Shown here: positions 29,485 to 39,084 of the stretch, piece by piece
How positions within the stretch are numbered: the first letter of the stretch is position 1
Layout: every line of letters begins with the position of its first letter
Origin: Gp1-AA133 sp964641665
GTDB taxonomy: Bacteria; Acidobacteriota; Terriglobia; Terriglobales; Acidobacteriaceae
Assembly: GCA_964641665.1 (NCBI GenBank)
Contig: CAZXKO010000068.1
Span: forward strand, 14,930 to 78,929
Direction of reading: 5' to 3'
DNA length: 64,000 nucleotides
Notes under the pieces: model-generated
Seen by the model: the letters and a program-made list of their open reading frames with translations, nothing else
Database searches by the model: none
Told to the model about the DNA's origin: nothing
Program-made: the position numbers and the translations under genes

Positions 29485-30816
29485 ATGGGGATCAACCGGC
29501 ACCTGGCCAAGAGCACGTTCGTCAGCGCTCTTGGAGGATTGTTATTCGGATTTGACACAGCGGTGATCGCGGGGACGACCCATCAACTCACCGAGGTTTT
29601 CCACTTGAGCCCATCCCTGCTCGGGGTGACCGTATCGAGCGCACTTGTGGGTACGGTGGCCGGAGCGATGACCGCGGGCTATCCGGGACAGAAGATCGGG
29701 CGCCGTGACAGCCTGAGAATCATGGCGGTCTTCTATGTGCTATCGGCTCTAGGATGTGCCGCCGCCTGGAACTGGCCCTCCCTGTTGATCTTCCGCATCA
29801 TCGGAGGCCTGGGCATTGGCGGATCTTCGGTGTTGGCGCCGATGTACATCGCCGAGCTCTCGCCTCCAAAATGGCGCGGACGGCTGGTCGGTTTCTTTCA
29901 AGTGAATATTGTGGTCGGGATCCTGGTAGCGTATCTCTCAAACTTCCTGATCGACAGAATGAACTTCGGGGCGGTCGAGTGGCGATGGATGTTGGGTATC
30001 GCTGCTGCACCTGCACTTCTATTCCTGGTCATGCTGTTCTTTATACCGCGCAGTCCGCGCTGGCTGGCAATGCAGGGCCGCACCACGGAAGCGCTCGACG
30101 TACTGCGGCTGACCGGGATCGACGATCCGGAGCAACAACTGGACGAGATCGTCCGTTCCATTCACCTCGAGCGATCCTCGGCAAGCGAACCGCTTTTTCA
30201 GAGGAAGTACCTCCTGCCGATTGTTCTCGCCATAACTGCGGGTGCCTTCAACCAGCTTACCGGCATCAACGCCTGCCTTTACTACCTGAACGACATCTTC
30301 GCCGCCGCCGGAGCCAGCAAGTATTCAGCGGGCATGCAATCGGTCATCATCGGATGCACCAACCTTTTCTTTACGCTCGTGGCCATGACGCTGATCGACA
30401 AGCTGGGCCGCAAAAAGCTCCTGCTCTCGGGGACCGCGGGGGTATGTATTTTTCTGACGGTCATTGGCCAGGTTTTTCGCAGCGGAAGTCACGGTACATG
30501 GTTGATCTGGCTCCTGATCGGTTTTATGGGGTGCTTCGCCATCTCTCAAGGTGCGGTGATCTGGGTGTACATGAGCGAAGTTTTCCCCACACGGGTTCGT
30601 GCGAAGGGCCAGGCCATCGGGACTTCCACACTCTGGGTCATGAACGCTCTGATCTCCGCGGTCTTCCCGGTACTCGCCGCCCGATCGACGGCGACGCCGT
30701 TCTTCTTCTTCGGGGCGATGATGTTTTTGGATGTACTGCTGATCGCGAGCATTTATCCCGACACAACCGGCGTCTCGCTGGAACTTCTGGAGCAGAAACT
30801 TGGAGTGGCGGATTAG
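29485..30816 (+). CDS. MFS sugar porter (SP family)
   Basis: 443 residues from the ATG at 29485, preceded by GGAAGGAAGA; in-frame starts further left lie in the operator. Twelve membrane segments can be traced. Sugar porter signatures are present: FGFDTAVIAG in helix 1, GRRDSL after helix 2, PRSPRWL after helix 6, NQLTGINACLYY in helix 7 and FPTRVRAKGQ near helix 10. It imports a mono- or small oligosaccharide, probably with protons. It converges with the isomerase genes, with three bases between stops. Confidence 0.92.
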   Translation: MGINRHLAKSTFVSALGGLLFGFDTAVIAGTTHQLTEVFHLSPSLLGVTVSSALVGTVAGAMTAGYPGQKIGRRDSLRIMAVFYVLSALGCAAAWNWPSLLIFRIIGGLGIGGSSVLAPMYIAELSPPKWRGRLVGFFQVNIVVGILVAYLSNFLIDRMNFGAVEWRWMLGIAAAPALLFLVMLFFIPRSPRWLAMQGRTTEALDVLRLTGIDDPEQQLDEIVRSIHLERSSASEPLFQRKYLLPIVLAITAGAFNQLTGINACLYYLNDIFAAAGASKYSAGMQSVIIGCTNLFFTLVAMTLIDKLGRKKLLLSGTAGVCIFLTVIGQVFRSGSHGTWLIWLLIGFMGCFAISQGAVIWVYMSEVFPTRVRAKGQAIGTSTLWVMNALISAVFPVLAARSTATPFFFFGAMMFLDVLLIASIYPDTTGVSLELLEQKLGVAD

Positions 30817-30819
30817 CGC

Positions 30820-31593
30820 CTAGGGCTCGAAGCTGTGCCACAACGTGGAGAACCGCCCGGGGTCTGAGACCCACTGCACGCTCTCCGGATCGGCTACGAA
30901 TTGTTCATACATCGGTTCCTGGGAGAGGCCCAACTCCTTATAGGGTCGCGGCTCTCGAACCGCAATCTTCGACGGGGAATATTTCGGATTCGGGTCCCAG
31001 TGAATGTTGTGCTCCGAATCCAAAAGAGGGAACCACGCCAGGCCACTATGTGCACGAACCTCATCGTAGAGAAATCCATATTGCCGGTCGCACCATGCCC
31101 CGAAAGTCATCCTGGCTTCTGGGTCGGCGTTGATAACGTAATGCGCCCAGCGCGGAGGGACGACGACCTTCTGCCCCGGATGCGCCAGAATCGCGACACA
31201 GCTTCCCGGATCGTCGGAAGCTCTTTCCTGGGCGTAGATGATGGCCTCGCCTTCCCAGACTTCAAAGATCTCCGGCGTGGACCAACCGCAGTGCGGGGCG
31301 ACCGCGTGAATGTGTCCTTGACTGCGAATCGGTTCGTGTCCCAAGCGGCCCGCCGCATACGTGACGACACCGAAGAGCAGCATGCGACGCCTTAGTTCGT
31401 CGCAGTCCTGGTTGCGGCCCACATCCATCACAATGGAGTAAACCGGATCGGGGCCCTGACACTGTGGATCCCGCAAGCTGCGCCGGATGTCGTCGAGGCG
31501 TCGAAGCTCCGGCTGCGGACCGAAGACATCAGCGTCGTACGTGAAGCGCATGTCTTCCGTCCGATGCACGCCAAGTTTCGGATCAAACGTCAT
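30820..31593 (-). CDS. cupin-type glucose-6-phosphate isomerase homologue (1)
   Basis: 257 residues from the ATG at 31593; a TTG at 31599 has better spacing to AGGGA and is possible. The cupin core matches the archaeal-type phosphoglucose isomerase family: GHIHAV with two metal-binding His, EIFEVWEGEA with the Glu, and PGQKVVVPPRWAHYVIN with the last His. It interconverts aldose and ketose phosphates in the cytoplasm. It lies seven bases after a second homologue on the same strand, presumably one transcript. Confidence 0.8.
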   Translation of the reverse strand: MTFDPKLGVHRTEDMRFTYDADVFGPQPELRRLDDIRRSLRDPQCQGPDPVYSIVMDVGRNQDCDELRRRMLLFGVVTYAAGRLGHEPIRSQGHIHAVAPHCGWSTPEIFEVWEGEAIIYAQERASDDPGSCVAILAHPGQKVVVPPRWAHYVINADPEARMTFGAWCDRQYGFLYDEVRAHSGLAWFPLLDSEHNIHWDPNPKYSPSKIAVREPRPYKELGLSQEPMYEQFVADPESVQWVSDPGRFSTLWHSFEP

Positions 31594-31600
31594 GGGCAAG

Positions 31601-32161
31601 TCAATCCCTGGTCATCTCGAAGACTGCTTCGCCATTACGCTGCAACACTCTCGCCCCCAGACCTTTGCCGCCGGCAATTTCGTAGTCGTGACCGGCATCA
31701 CTCGGCCAACAGGCAACGAAGCGCAGCGGTACGCTCCCGGTATTCACCACACGATGCGCAACCCGACCGGGGATATAGTGCAAGCTGCCGGGCTTCATCT
31801 CCTCCGCCCAGATCCGCCCCGATTCGTCGCGGAGCACCAGCATGCCCCGTCCAACCGTCGTGCCGTAGAATTCCGCCCGATCGACGATGGCATGGCGATG
31901 ACCGTGCGTCATGAAATACTCATTCCCGACGCAACCTGGCTGGATCTCGGTACCGCCCCAGAACAGGCCTCCTTCGGTCCCGGCGGGCACGGGTTCCCAC
32001 CACCAGACGCGGTAGATGATGGTCTCGGCATCCATCCTTTGCCAGGATTCGTTGTCGTGAAATACTGCTTTCAGTTGTCCGAGCTTTTTTTCGGAAGTTC
32101 GCACGCCGGCTACTTGCAGGCTTCCTGTACTCCAGTCGATGGCGGCAAGGGTGGAGTTCAC
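31601..32161 (-). CDS. cupin-type glucose-6-phosphate isomerase homologue (2)
   Basis: 186 residues from a GTG. The cupin core has EYFMTHGHRH, AEFYGTTVGRGMLV and PGSLHYIPGRVAHRVVNTG, the metal-site spacing of the cupin phosphoglucose isomerase family. It is shorter than, and clearly diverged from, the gene that follows it. The two may differ in substrate or form a hetero-oligomer; this is inference. It is divergent from the ROK kinase. Confidence 0.78.
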   Translation of the reverse strand: MNSTLAAIDWSTGSLQVAGVRTSEKKLGQLKAVFHDNESWQRMDAETIIYRVWWWEPVPAGTEGGLFWGGTEIQPGCVGNEYFMTHGHRHAIVDRAEFYGTTVGRGMLVLRDESGRIWAEEMKPGSLHYIPGRVAHRVVNTGSVPLRFVACWPSDAGHDYEIAGGKGLGARVLQRNGEAVFEMTRD

Positions 32162-32293
32162 CCCGATAGGCTAGCCGACCATGGTTCCGAAATCAAATGA
32201 AAAGACCATAATTTTGTTCGTTTACTGTGATTACATGATGCTATTTCGTTCTATTCGCGGACGATAGCGCAACAGAGGCACTCTGCAGATCCT

Positions 32294-33238
32294 ATGGATA
32301 AACCGACATTCTCGATTGATTTGGGAGGCAGCCACGCGACCATTGCCGTGGTCCAGGGTGCTGCTGTTCTCGCCAGCCGCGAACTGGCTATGGACCCTTC
32401 ACGGAACCTTCGTCCTTTTCTCGATCAGTTCGCGGACGCGATACGCGAGCAGGCACGAAAACTGGACCTTGATCCTCAGCTATGCCTTGGAGTAGCGCTG
32501 GGCTTTTGCGGACTCGCGGACGCCCGTATCGGTCGGGTCATATCCACTAACAAGAAATATGACGATGCTCCCGAAATCGATTTCCGATCCTGGAGCCGCA
32601 AAGAGTTCGGATTGCCTTTTGCGATCGAGAACGATGCACGCATGGCTCTCCTGGGAGAGCGACACGTCGGCGCCGCGCGCGGCTGCGACAACCTAGTGAT
32701 GATCACTCTCGGCACGGGCATCGGGGGAGCAGCCATGATCGAGGGCAAGCTGCTGCGAGGAAAGCACGCGCAGGCAGGCTGCCTGGGTGGACATCTACCC
32801 GCAAAGGTTGGCGGGCGGATCTGCACTTGTGGTGCGGTGGGCTGCATGGAGGCGGAAGCGTCGGGATGGGCATTGCCTATCATGGCGAAGGAGTGGAACG
32901 GGTTCCGCGAAAGCGAGTTGGCGCGGCGGGAGCGAATCGATTTCAGAGCTGTATTTGCACTTGCCCAGGCAGGCGACAGGGTTGCAACCGAAGTTCGAGA
33001 CTACTGTTTGCAGGTTTGGGCAACGGCCTCGGTGGGCCTAATTCACGCCTACGATCCTGAGATTATCGTAATCGGAGGCGGGGTCATGCGTAGCGCTGGC
33101 GTGATACTTCCTTACATTCAGAAGTTTGTGCACGACCACGCCTGGACACCATGGGGAAAAGTACGGATTGTTGCTGCGGAACTCGGGAACAATGCGGGAC
33201 TCTTCGGCGCGGTGCCCTTGCTCTCGGGCGAGGTGTAA
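32294..33238 (+). CDS. ROK-family sugar kinase
   Basis: 314 residues. The phosphate-1 motif is DLGGSHATIAVV at residues 9-20. The catalytic Asp lies in AIENDARMALLGE. The phosphate-2 motif is LGTGIGGAAMIEG. The zinc motif C-T-C-G-A-V-G-C-M-E is complete. There is no N-terminal helix-turn-helix, so it is a kinase rather than a ROK repressor. It would supply sugar phosphate to the isomerases encoded divergently 132 bases away. Confidence 0.9.
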   Translation: MDKPTFSIDLGGSHATIAVVQGAAVLASRELAMDPSRNLRPFLDQFADAIREQARKLDLDPQLCLGVALGFCGLADARIGRVISTNKKYDDAPEIDFRSWSRKEFGLPFAIENDARMALLGERHVGAARGCDNLVMITLGTGIGGAAMIEGKLLRGKHAQAGCLGGHLPAKVGGRICTCGAVGCMEAEASGWALPIMAKEWNGFRESELARRERIDFRAVFALAQAGDRVATEVRDYCLQVWATASVGLIHAYDPEIIVIGGGVMRSAGVILPYIQKFVHDHAWTPWGKVRIVAAELGNNAGLFGAVPLLSGEV

Positions 33239-33270
33239 GACAAAGAACCTGCGTTTCCAGCTGCTATCAT

Positions 33271-33284
33271 CCATAAACGGTCAT
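33271..33284. promoter_or_regulatory. CCATAAACGGTCAT motif upstream of GH31
   Basis: This 14-base motif lies in the 166-base gap before the GH31 gene. It recurs with two transitions as CCATAAACGACCAT at 51151-51164 upstream of the second TonB receptor. It is a candidate shared operator. Confidence 0.4.
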
Positions 33285-33404
33285 AACAGATACGAATGAA
33301 TTTCTTTTCATGCTGAAACGATCATTTGAAGTTGCGCATCACAATCAACAGAGGTAGCATCTCCTCGCCCGGAGATTGCGTTAGAGACCCCACCTTAAAT
33401 CTCT

Positions 33405-35894
33405 ATGCCGAATTCAACCCATCGGCCCTTCGTTCGACCGGTTCGCTGCTTTCAGATCGCAGTTGTCGTTCTCCTGGTTTCAGCGGTCGCTCTGGCCGAA
33501 TGCGAGCCGATTGGCAACCTGAAGCTGGCCGGAAGGAAAGCAAACGAGTTCACCTTCATCAACGCGCGAGTAACGGTCGTCATTAGAGTCCTCGCCCCGG
33601 ATTTGATTCGCGTTCGAACCGTCCACGCAGCCTCACTTCCTCCCGATCACTCGTATGCCGTCGCAAAGCCCGATTGGCCGAGCGTCAAAGTAGATTTCTC
33701 GTCCGATGGAAAGTATCAGAGGATTCGGACCGAACAACTGGAGGTGCGCGTGCAATTGAGTCCCTTCCGCGTCGCGTTTTATGACGCGAAGGGCGAATTG
33801 ATTTCGAAGGATTCTGACGGTCAGGGCATCAGTTGGAACGGTGACCGAGTACGAGTTTGGAAGTGGGAGCCCGCCGACGAGCACTATTTCGGGTTCGGCG
33901 AAAAGAGCACTCCACTGGACAAGCGCGGCCGGTCGCTCGTGATGTGGAACCAGGATCCCGAAGGTTTTGATGCTTCGTCGGAACCCCTCTATGAGTCAGT
34001 TCCCTTCTTCCTCGCACTCCGCCGGGGACGTGCTTATGGGATCTTTCTGGACAACACCTGGCGGACGTCGTTTGACATGGGATCAGAGTTCCCCGACGTC
34101 TATTCGTTCGGCGCGGAAGGAGGAGAGCTCAACTACTACTTTTTCGGTGGCCCCGGTCCCAAAGAGGTGGTCAGCCGCTTCACGGAACTGGTAGGCCGTA
34201 TTGCTTTACCACCGCGCTGGGCCCTGGGCTATATCCAGAGCCGGTACAGCTACTATCCCGAGAGCACTGTTCGTTTTATTGCCGAGAACTTTCGGCATCG
34301 GGAGATTCCCTGCGACGGAATCCTTCTCGACATCGATTTCATGGATGGCTATCGCATTTTCACTTGGGACAAGACACGCTTCCCCGATCCGAAGCGTATG
34401 ATGACCGACCTTCGCCAGCAAGGTTTTCATACCATCGCCATTGTTGATCCCATGGTGAAGGTGGACCCGAACTACTGGGTGTATAACCAGGGTCTCGACC
34501 ATGACTACTTCGTAAAGAAGGCGGATGGCACGGTCTTCACCGGCAAGGGATGGGGCGACGTCAGTGCGTATCCGGATTTCGCGTCACCCAAGGTGCGCGA
34601 CTGGTGGGCTGGGCTTTTCAAAGAGCAGTTAGAGCAGGGAGTGGCGGCTTATCTCACCGATATGAATGAACCGGTTGTAATCGCAGACCAGGGTCCGGCG
34701 CGGACATTTGACATGGATGCGGTGCATCACACCGAGGTGGGCCCCCGATCGCATGCTGAGATCCACAACGTCTACGGCATGCTGGAAACGCTCGCGACTC
34801 GCGAAGGCATGCTGCGCGTTCGACCCAATGAACGTCCCTTCATCATTACACGAGCAACTTTTGCGGGGGGACAACGGTATGCCGCTCAGTGGAGCGGCGA
34901 CAACTTTGGCACATGGGACCATCTCCGGCTGAGCGTGCCGATGCTGAATGGGATGGGACTGTCGGGCCTTCAATTCGTTGGAGCCGACATCGGAGGCATC
35001 GTGCCCGTACCCAGCCCCGAACTCTACACCCGCTGGATGCAGACGGGGCTTCTCACTCCCTTTGCCTGGACACATTCTCTGGGCCCCGGAAACCTAGAGC
35101 CATGGGGCTTCGGGAACCGCATGGAAAGCATCAATCGCGAATCGATCAAGTTGCGCTACCGCCTGCTGCCCTACATCTATACGGCATTCCGGGAAGCAGC
35201 GCAGACTGGCCAGCCGGTCATGCGCCCTCTGTTGCTGGAATATCCTGACGACTCGACGGCAATTGGCACCAACGACGAATACTTGTTTGGGAACGACCTG
35301 CTGGTTGCGCCCATCGTGAAGGACTATGACGAAAGCCGTTCTGTCTATTTTCCTCGAGGAATTTGGTACGACTACTGGACGGATCGCCGCTACGTTGGCC
35401 CACTTACTGTCAATGTGAATGCTCCACTGGAGCGGATGCCCTTGTTCGTACGAGCCGGCGCAATCCTTCCGAGCCAGCAGGACATGCAGTACACCGATCA
35501 ATCTCCGATCGATCCGCTCACCTTTGACGTCTATCCGGAGGGATCATCGTCCAGGGAGTACTACGAGGATGACGGCATCAGCTTCGCTTATCAGAAAGGC
35601 GTGTACCTGCGGCAGAGAATCAGCACCGAGAGTGCCGCAGACAGAGTGAGCGTCGAAATCTCGGACCGCGAGGGGAGTTTCCATCCGCTGAAGAGATCCA
35701 TCGTTGTTAAAGTACATCTGCAAGCGAGCGAACCACGCGTGGTGACGGTAGGCGGCATCGAAGCCCCTCACGATGCCTCGGTTAAGGCCTTCCAGGAATC
35801 TGCGAAGGGCTGGATGCACGATGTTGATTCGAAGACCTCGTGGGTCAAGCTCCCAGACGAAGAAACCGGCATGAAAATCGTGCTGGTTCACTGA
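33405..35894 (+). CDS. GH31 alpha-glycosidase, exported
   Basis: 829 residues with a signal peptide (CFQIAVVVLLVSAVALAE). The N-terminal beta-sandwich is followed by the (beta/alpha)8 barrel. The nucleophile is Asp about 419 in LTDMNEP and the acid/base is Asp about 499 in QWSGDNFGTWDH, both the standard GH31 motifs. The proximal and distal C-terminal beta domains are present up to EVEYYEDDG-like text (SSREYYEDDGISF). Likely substrates are alpha-glucosides or alpha-xylosides. It is on the same strand as the kinase and esterase. Confidence 0.9.
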   Translation: MPNSTHRPFVRPVRCFQIAVVVLLVSAVALAECEPIGNLKLAGRKANEFTFINARVTVVIRVLAPDLIRVRTVHAASLPPDHSYAVAKPDWPSVKVDFSSDGKYQRIRTEQLEVRVQLSPFRVAFYDAKGELISKDSDGQGISWNGDRVRVWKWEPADEHYFGFGEKSTPLDKRGRSLVMWNQDPEGFDASSEPLYESVPFFLALRRGRAYGIFLDNTWRTSFDMGSEFPDVYSFGAEGGELNYYFFGGPGPKEVVSRFTELVGRIALPPRWALGYIQSRYSYYPESTVRFIAENFRHREIPCDGILLDIDFMDGYRIFTWDKTRFPDPKRMMTDLRQQGFHTIAIVDPMVKVDPNYWVYNQGLDHDYFVKKADGTVFTGKGWGDVSAYPDFASPKVRDWWAGLFKEQLEQGVAAYLTDMNEPVVIADQGPARTFDMDAVHHTEVGPRSHAEIHNVYGMLETLATREGMLRVRPNERPFIITRATFAGGQRYAAQWSGDNFGTWDHLRLSVPMLNGMGLSGLQFVGADIGGIVPVPSPELYTRWMQTGLLTPFAWTHSLGPGNLEPWGFGNRMESINRESIKLRYRLLPYIYTAFREAAQTGQPVMRPLLLEYPDDSTAIGTNDEYLFGNDLLVAPIVKDYDESRSVYFPRGIWYDYWTDRRYVGPLTVNVNAPLERMPLFVRAGAILPSQQDMQYTDQSPIDPLTFDVYPEGSSSREYYEDDGISFAYQKGVYLRQRISTESAADRVSVEISDREGSFHPLKRSIVVKVHLQASEPRVVTVGGIEAPHDASVKAFQESAKGWMHDVDSKTSWVKLPDEETGMKIVLVH

Positions 35895-35966
35895 TCCGAG
35901 CTCGCGAGGCTCGCGGCGATCCAGGCTTAACGATGGTCGTGGGGCTCGCTCGCAAGTACATTTCAC

Positions 35967-36773
35967 ATGGCAAGTCTATTCCCCAATGCGCAGCTCTCCG
36001 CTCCGATACCCGGGAATGAGAACCTGCGCTTCCTAAATTTCCGCGGAGAAGCTCTCCCCCAAAGAGCTGATGTTCTCCTTTACCTGCCGGCGGGGGCTGA
36101 GGCGCTGGAGCATTTGCCGTTGTTGCTTTTGCTGCACGGCGTGTATGGATGCCAATGGAATTGGTGGCTGAACGGCGGCATCGACAAAACCGCAACGGAA
36201 ATGCTCCGCGCGGGCAACATGACTCGTATGATGATCGCCATGCCGTCGGATGGTTTGTGGGGTGATGGGACAGGATATGTGCCCCACGTGCACGGCAACT
36301 ACGAGCAGTGGATCGTGGAGGATATACCGAAGTGCCTGGGAGAGTTGTTCCCGCAACTCTCGGCCGACAAATTTTTTCTCGCGGGGCTCTCGATGGGAGG
36401 CTTCGGCGCGATGCGCCTCGGCATGAAATATGCCGCGTGTGTGCTAGGGATCTCAGCACACTCCGCGGTCACACACGTTGAGCAGTTGTCCCGATTTATC
36501 CCCTACCCGCCCGCGACATTTCAATTTGCTGGAGAGCCAGACACCAGTCTTCTACATTGGGCCGAGGCAAATCGCAGCCATCTGCCGCCACTTCGTTTTG
36601 ACTGCGGAACGGAAGATCCGCTGATTGAAGACAACCGGCAACTGCACCGGGAACTCACACTACGCGGGATTCCTCATCAGTACGAAGAGTTCCCCGGAAA
36701 TCACGACTGGCCGTATTGGACGGAACACGTGCGCAGCACGCTCGCCTTCTGCAAGGGGATTCTGGAAAGGTAA
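35967..36773 (+). CDS. esterase D/acyl-esterase-like alpha/beta hydrolase
   Basis: 268 residues and no signal peptide. The nucleophile elbow is GLSMGGFG and the oxyanion region is LLLLHGVYG. The Asp is probably in DCGTEDPLIEDN and the His in PGNHDWPYW, as in the PF00756 putative esterase family. It probably deacylates sugar esters released by the neighbouring hydrolases. Only one base separates its stop from that of the convergent DUF4185 gene. Confidence 0.8.
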   Translation: MASLFPNAQLSAPIPGNENLRFLNFRGEALPQRADVLLYLPAGAEALEHLPLLLLLHGVYGCQWNWWLNGGIDKTATEMLRAGNMTRMMIAMPSDGLWGDGTGYVPHVHGNYEQWIVEDIPKCLGELFPQLSADKFFLAGLSMGGFGAMRLGMKYAACVLGISAHSAVTHVEQLSRFIPYPPATFQFAGEPDTSLLHWAEANRSHLPPLRFDCGTEDPLIEDNRQLHRELTLRGIPHQYEEFPGNHDWPYWTEHVRSTLAFCKGILER

Positions 36774-36774
36774 T

Positions 36775-37884
36775 TTATTTCTTCGCCGCCTCCGGCATCG
36801 GCATGCGCACTACCTGTGGGAAGTAGACGTTGGTCTCCGCCTCGAGTTTCTTTGGCTTCATCGAATTGCAGACATAGGTGAACAGCAGATCACCGGACCT
36901 CTCGAACTCGGGATGCTCTTTTCCCGCGTAGCAGAAGGTGTCTGCGTCGTAATTCGGATCGCTCTTCTGCAGGATCGGGATCTGGTAGATGACGTCGCCG
37001 TCCGTCCACGGACCAGTCATACTCGGCGCTGTCCGCAGGAGCACCTTGTCAGAAAAAATCTGAGGATCCACCAACACCGCCAGCCACTTCTTCAGTTCCG
37101 GGTGGTAGCATACCGACATCTCGGAGGCGCCCTTATTCATGACGACTTTCGCCTTGTCCGGCTCAAGGCCATCGTGCCACTTGTCGTCGCTGCCCAGGTA
37201 CTGCAGGTTCTTCTTCGGATCGCCAAGCCCCTTGAGCGGAATGCGCGTGAGAATCTGTGGTCGATTCCCGCGCTCATACAAAGTGAAAATGTAGAGGTAG
37301 TCACCCTCAATCAGCGCGGAAGCCGATGGATTCGCGTGTACAGCCTCCTCTACAAGCGGATAGTAAGAAACCTCCCACTTCTGTGGATCCTCCTTGAGCC
37401 CGGTTACATGACCGAGATCGGTTCCACAAGTCTCAAAACCGAGCGCGAAGGCATCGGAATTCGGCTTGTTGCGCACGCAGATGAGCGTGATCCACAGGTC
37501 ATGGTTGTACTCCGCGCCGTCGAGCGCCCAATAATACGTGCCGTCGTTTCGCTGCGGTTTAAAGAAGCTGTCGAATTCGACTTTCGTCGCGCGTTTGATC
37601 GCGTATTCGATCCTCCACTTTCCATTCACGCAGCTCGAAATCCCGAACGTGTTGTGCACCATTCGCGGATCGTTGCCGTCGACCTGCCGCTTATCTCCGT
37701 AGAGTGTGTCTCCGAAGATCCACACTACGCGGCCATCAGGCAACGGGATGGAATACGCTGCATCGGCACCCTGCCAAGGCGCCTGCGGCGGAAACGATGG
37801 GGTGCAGTCAAAGTGCTTGGGCTCAGCGGCCGCGAGCGCAGTAAAGAACACGAGCATGAGAACAACTTTGGACGCTATGCGCAC
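36775..37884 (-). CDS. DUF4185-like exported beta-propeller protein
   Basis: 369 residues with a signal peptide (VVLMLVFFTALAAA). Repeated beta blades with GRVVWIFGDTLYGD, SALIEGDYLYIFTLYE and WLAVLVDPQIF resemble the five-bladed glycosidase-type propellers of the DUF4185 group. No catalytic residues can be named. It is alone on the minus strand within the sugar locus; the start is ATG at 37884. Confidence 0.6.
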   Translation of the reverse strand: MRIASKVVLMLVFFTALAAAEPKHFDCTPSFPPQAPWQGADAAYSIPLPDGRVVWIFGDTLYGDKRQVDGNDPRMVHNTFGISSCVNGKWRIEYAIKRATKVEFDSFFKPQRNDGTYYWALDGAEYNHDLWITLICVRNKPNSDAFALGFETCGTDLGHVTGLKEDPQKWEVSYYPLVEEAVHANPSASALIEGDYLYIFTLYERGNRPQILTRIPLKGLGDPKKNLQYLGSDDKWHDGLEPDKAKVVMNKGASEMSVCYHPELKKWLAVLVDPQIFSDKVLLRTAPSMTGPWTDGDVIYQIPILQKSDPNYDADTFCYAGKEHPEFERSGDLLFTYVCNSMKPKKLEAETNVYFPQVVRMPMPEAAKK

Positions 37885-37904
37885 GATAGATCCTTCGCAA
37901 TAGG

Positions 37905-38045
37905 TTATGAAGTCGATGAGCTAATATCCCCTCTAACACGGTCCGCAATTTTTCCCACCCGTTCAATTTCGATCTCCACCAGATCCGCCTTCCTGAAGAA
38001 AACGCGGCGGCTTGCGTGAGAACCCGACACCCGGCGGCGCTGGCC
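37905..38045 (-). pseudogene. C-terminal relic of a fumarylacetoacetate-hydrolase family enzyme, frameshifted
   Basis: Minus-strand translation gives APPGVGFSRKPPRFLQEG, then after a one-base shift near 37985 (GGCGGAT for GGCGAT) DLVEIEIERVGKIADRV. Together these reproduce the well-known C-terminus of FAH-family hydrolases. The N-terminal four-fifths are absent. In sugar-acid pathways such enzymes cleave diketo-deoxy acids, so the relic fits the oxidative pathway genes that follow. Confidence 0.75.
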
Positions 38046-38226
38046 GCGGCGGTCGCGACGTCTCCCACCCGTCCGCTCGGGCTCGATCCTTTGCCCTGTA
38101 TTGCACAAACGCACGAATTTAATCTCCCCGGCCCCTGGCTGCTTGATTTCGGGCAGAAGAAAACTATATATGTCTTTTTACCCAATAAACAAGTACAGGA
38201 TATATACTTTTCGCGCGATCTCGATC

Positions 38227-39069
38227 ATGAGACCTATCCTCTCTCTCGATCGTTTTGAGGTCTTCGCCGAGGGGCTCGATCATCCCGAGGGACTTGCATT
38301 CGATGGAGACGGCAACCTCTGGGCAGGCGGGGAACTCGGCCAGGTCTACCGCATCAACTCGAAGCGACGAGTCAAAATCGTCACCACTCTTGGCGGCTTC
38401 AATCTTGGACTTACGTTTTCACCCCGGCAAGAACTGTACGTCTGTAACTTCAAACTCGGCGCCCTGATCCACCTTGACCGCTCCGGCAAGGTGCTGCGCT
38501 CGTGGGAAAGAGTCGGGCGATATCGACTGCGAACGCCAAACTTTGCCGTCTTTGACCGCGAAGGCAATCTTTATTTCAGCGACTCTGGTGAGTGGCAGGC
38601 TAACGATGGGTTGCTCTTCGTGTTGCGGCCGAACGGCAAGATCGAACAACTGCTCACCGGCTTGGCATTTCCCAACGGCCTGTCCCTGAGTTCCGATGAG
38701 AAGACGCTCTTCGTCGTTCAGAGCACGAAGGACGATGTTCTGGCCGTCCCCTTCCGATCGCCAGGTAAGATCGGAAAGCCTCGCGTCTATGCAAGCGGAC
38801 TGCACAGTGTGCCTGACGGCGCTGCGCTCGATGCCGCCGGAAATCTCTACGTCACCTGTTACGCCTCACATAACATCTATCGCGTGGCGCCAAATGCAAA
38901 GGTCGCCCTCTTGGCCGTGGACCCCAAGGGAACGATGATCGCCAGTCCCACGAACATCGCTTTTGGCGGTCCTAACTTCGATGAAATGTACTTTGCTAAC
39001 CTGAGCCGATGGCATATCTGTCGTACCAAGGCAGGCGCCAAGGGACAACTACTCGCGAACCAGCGCTAG
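38227..39069 (+). CDS. SMP-30/gluconolactonase-like sugar lactonase
   Basis: 280 residues from the ATG at 38227; an in-frame ATG at 38170 is the alternative. Six-bladed propeller features are present. Metal-binding positions of the family are seen as Glu in HPEGLAFD, Asn in FPNGLSLS and Asp in VPDGAALDA. There is no signal peptide, so it would be cytoplasmic. It opens a five-gene operon (gaps 15, -7, -4 and 72 bases) and would hydrolyse the lactone made by a sugar dehydrogenase. Confidence 0.8.
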   Translation: MRPILSLDRFEVFAEGLDHPEGLAFDGDGNLWAGGELGQVYRINSKRRVKIVTTLGGFNLGLTFSPRQELYVCNFKLGALIHLDRSGKVLRSWERVGRYRLRTPNFAVFDREGNLYFSDSGEWQANDGLLFVLRPNGKIEQLLTGLAFPNGLSLSSDEKTLFVVQSTKDDVLAVPFRSPGKIGKPRVYASGLHSVPDGAALDAAGNLYVTCYASHNIYRVAPNAKVALLAVDPKGTMIASPTNIAFGGPNFDEMYFANLSRWHICRTKAGAKGQLLANQR

Positions 39070-39084
39070 CTGGCCGGAGTCTTC

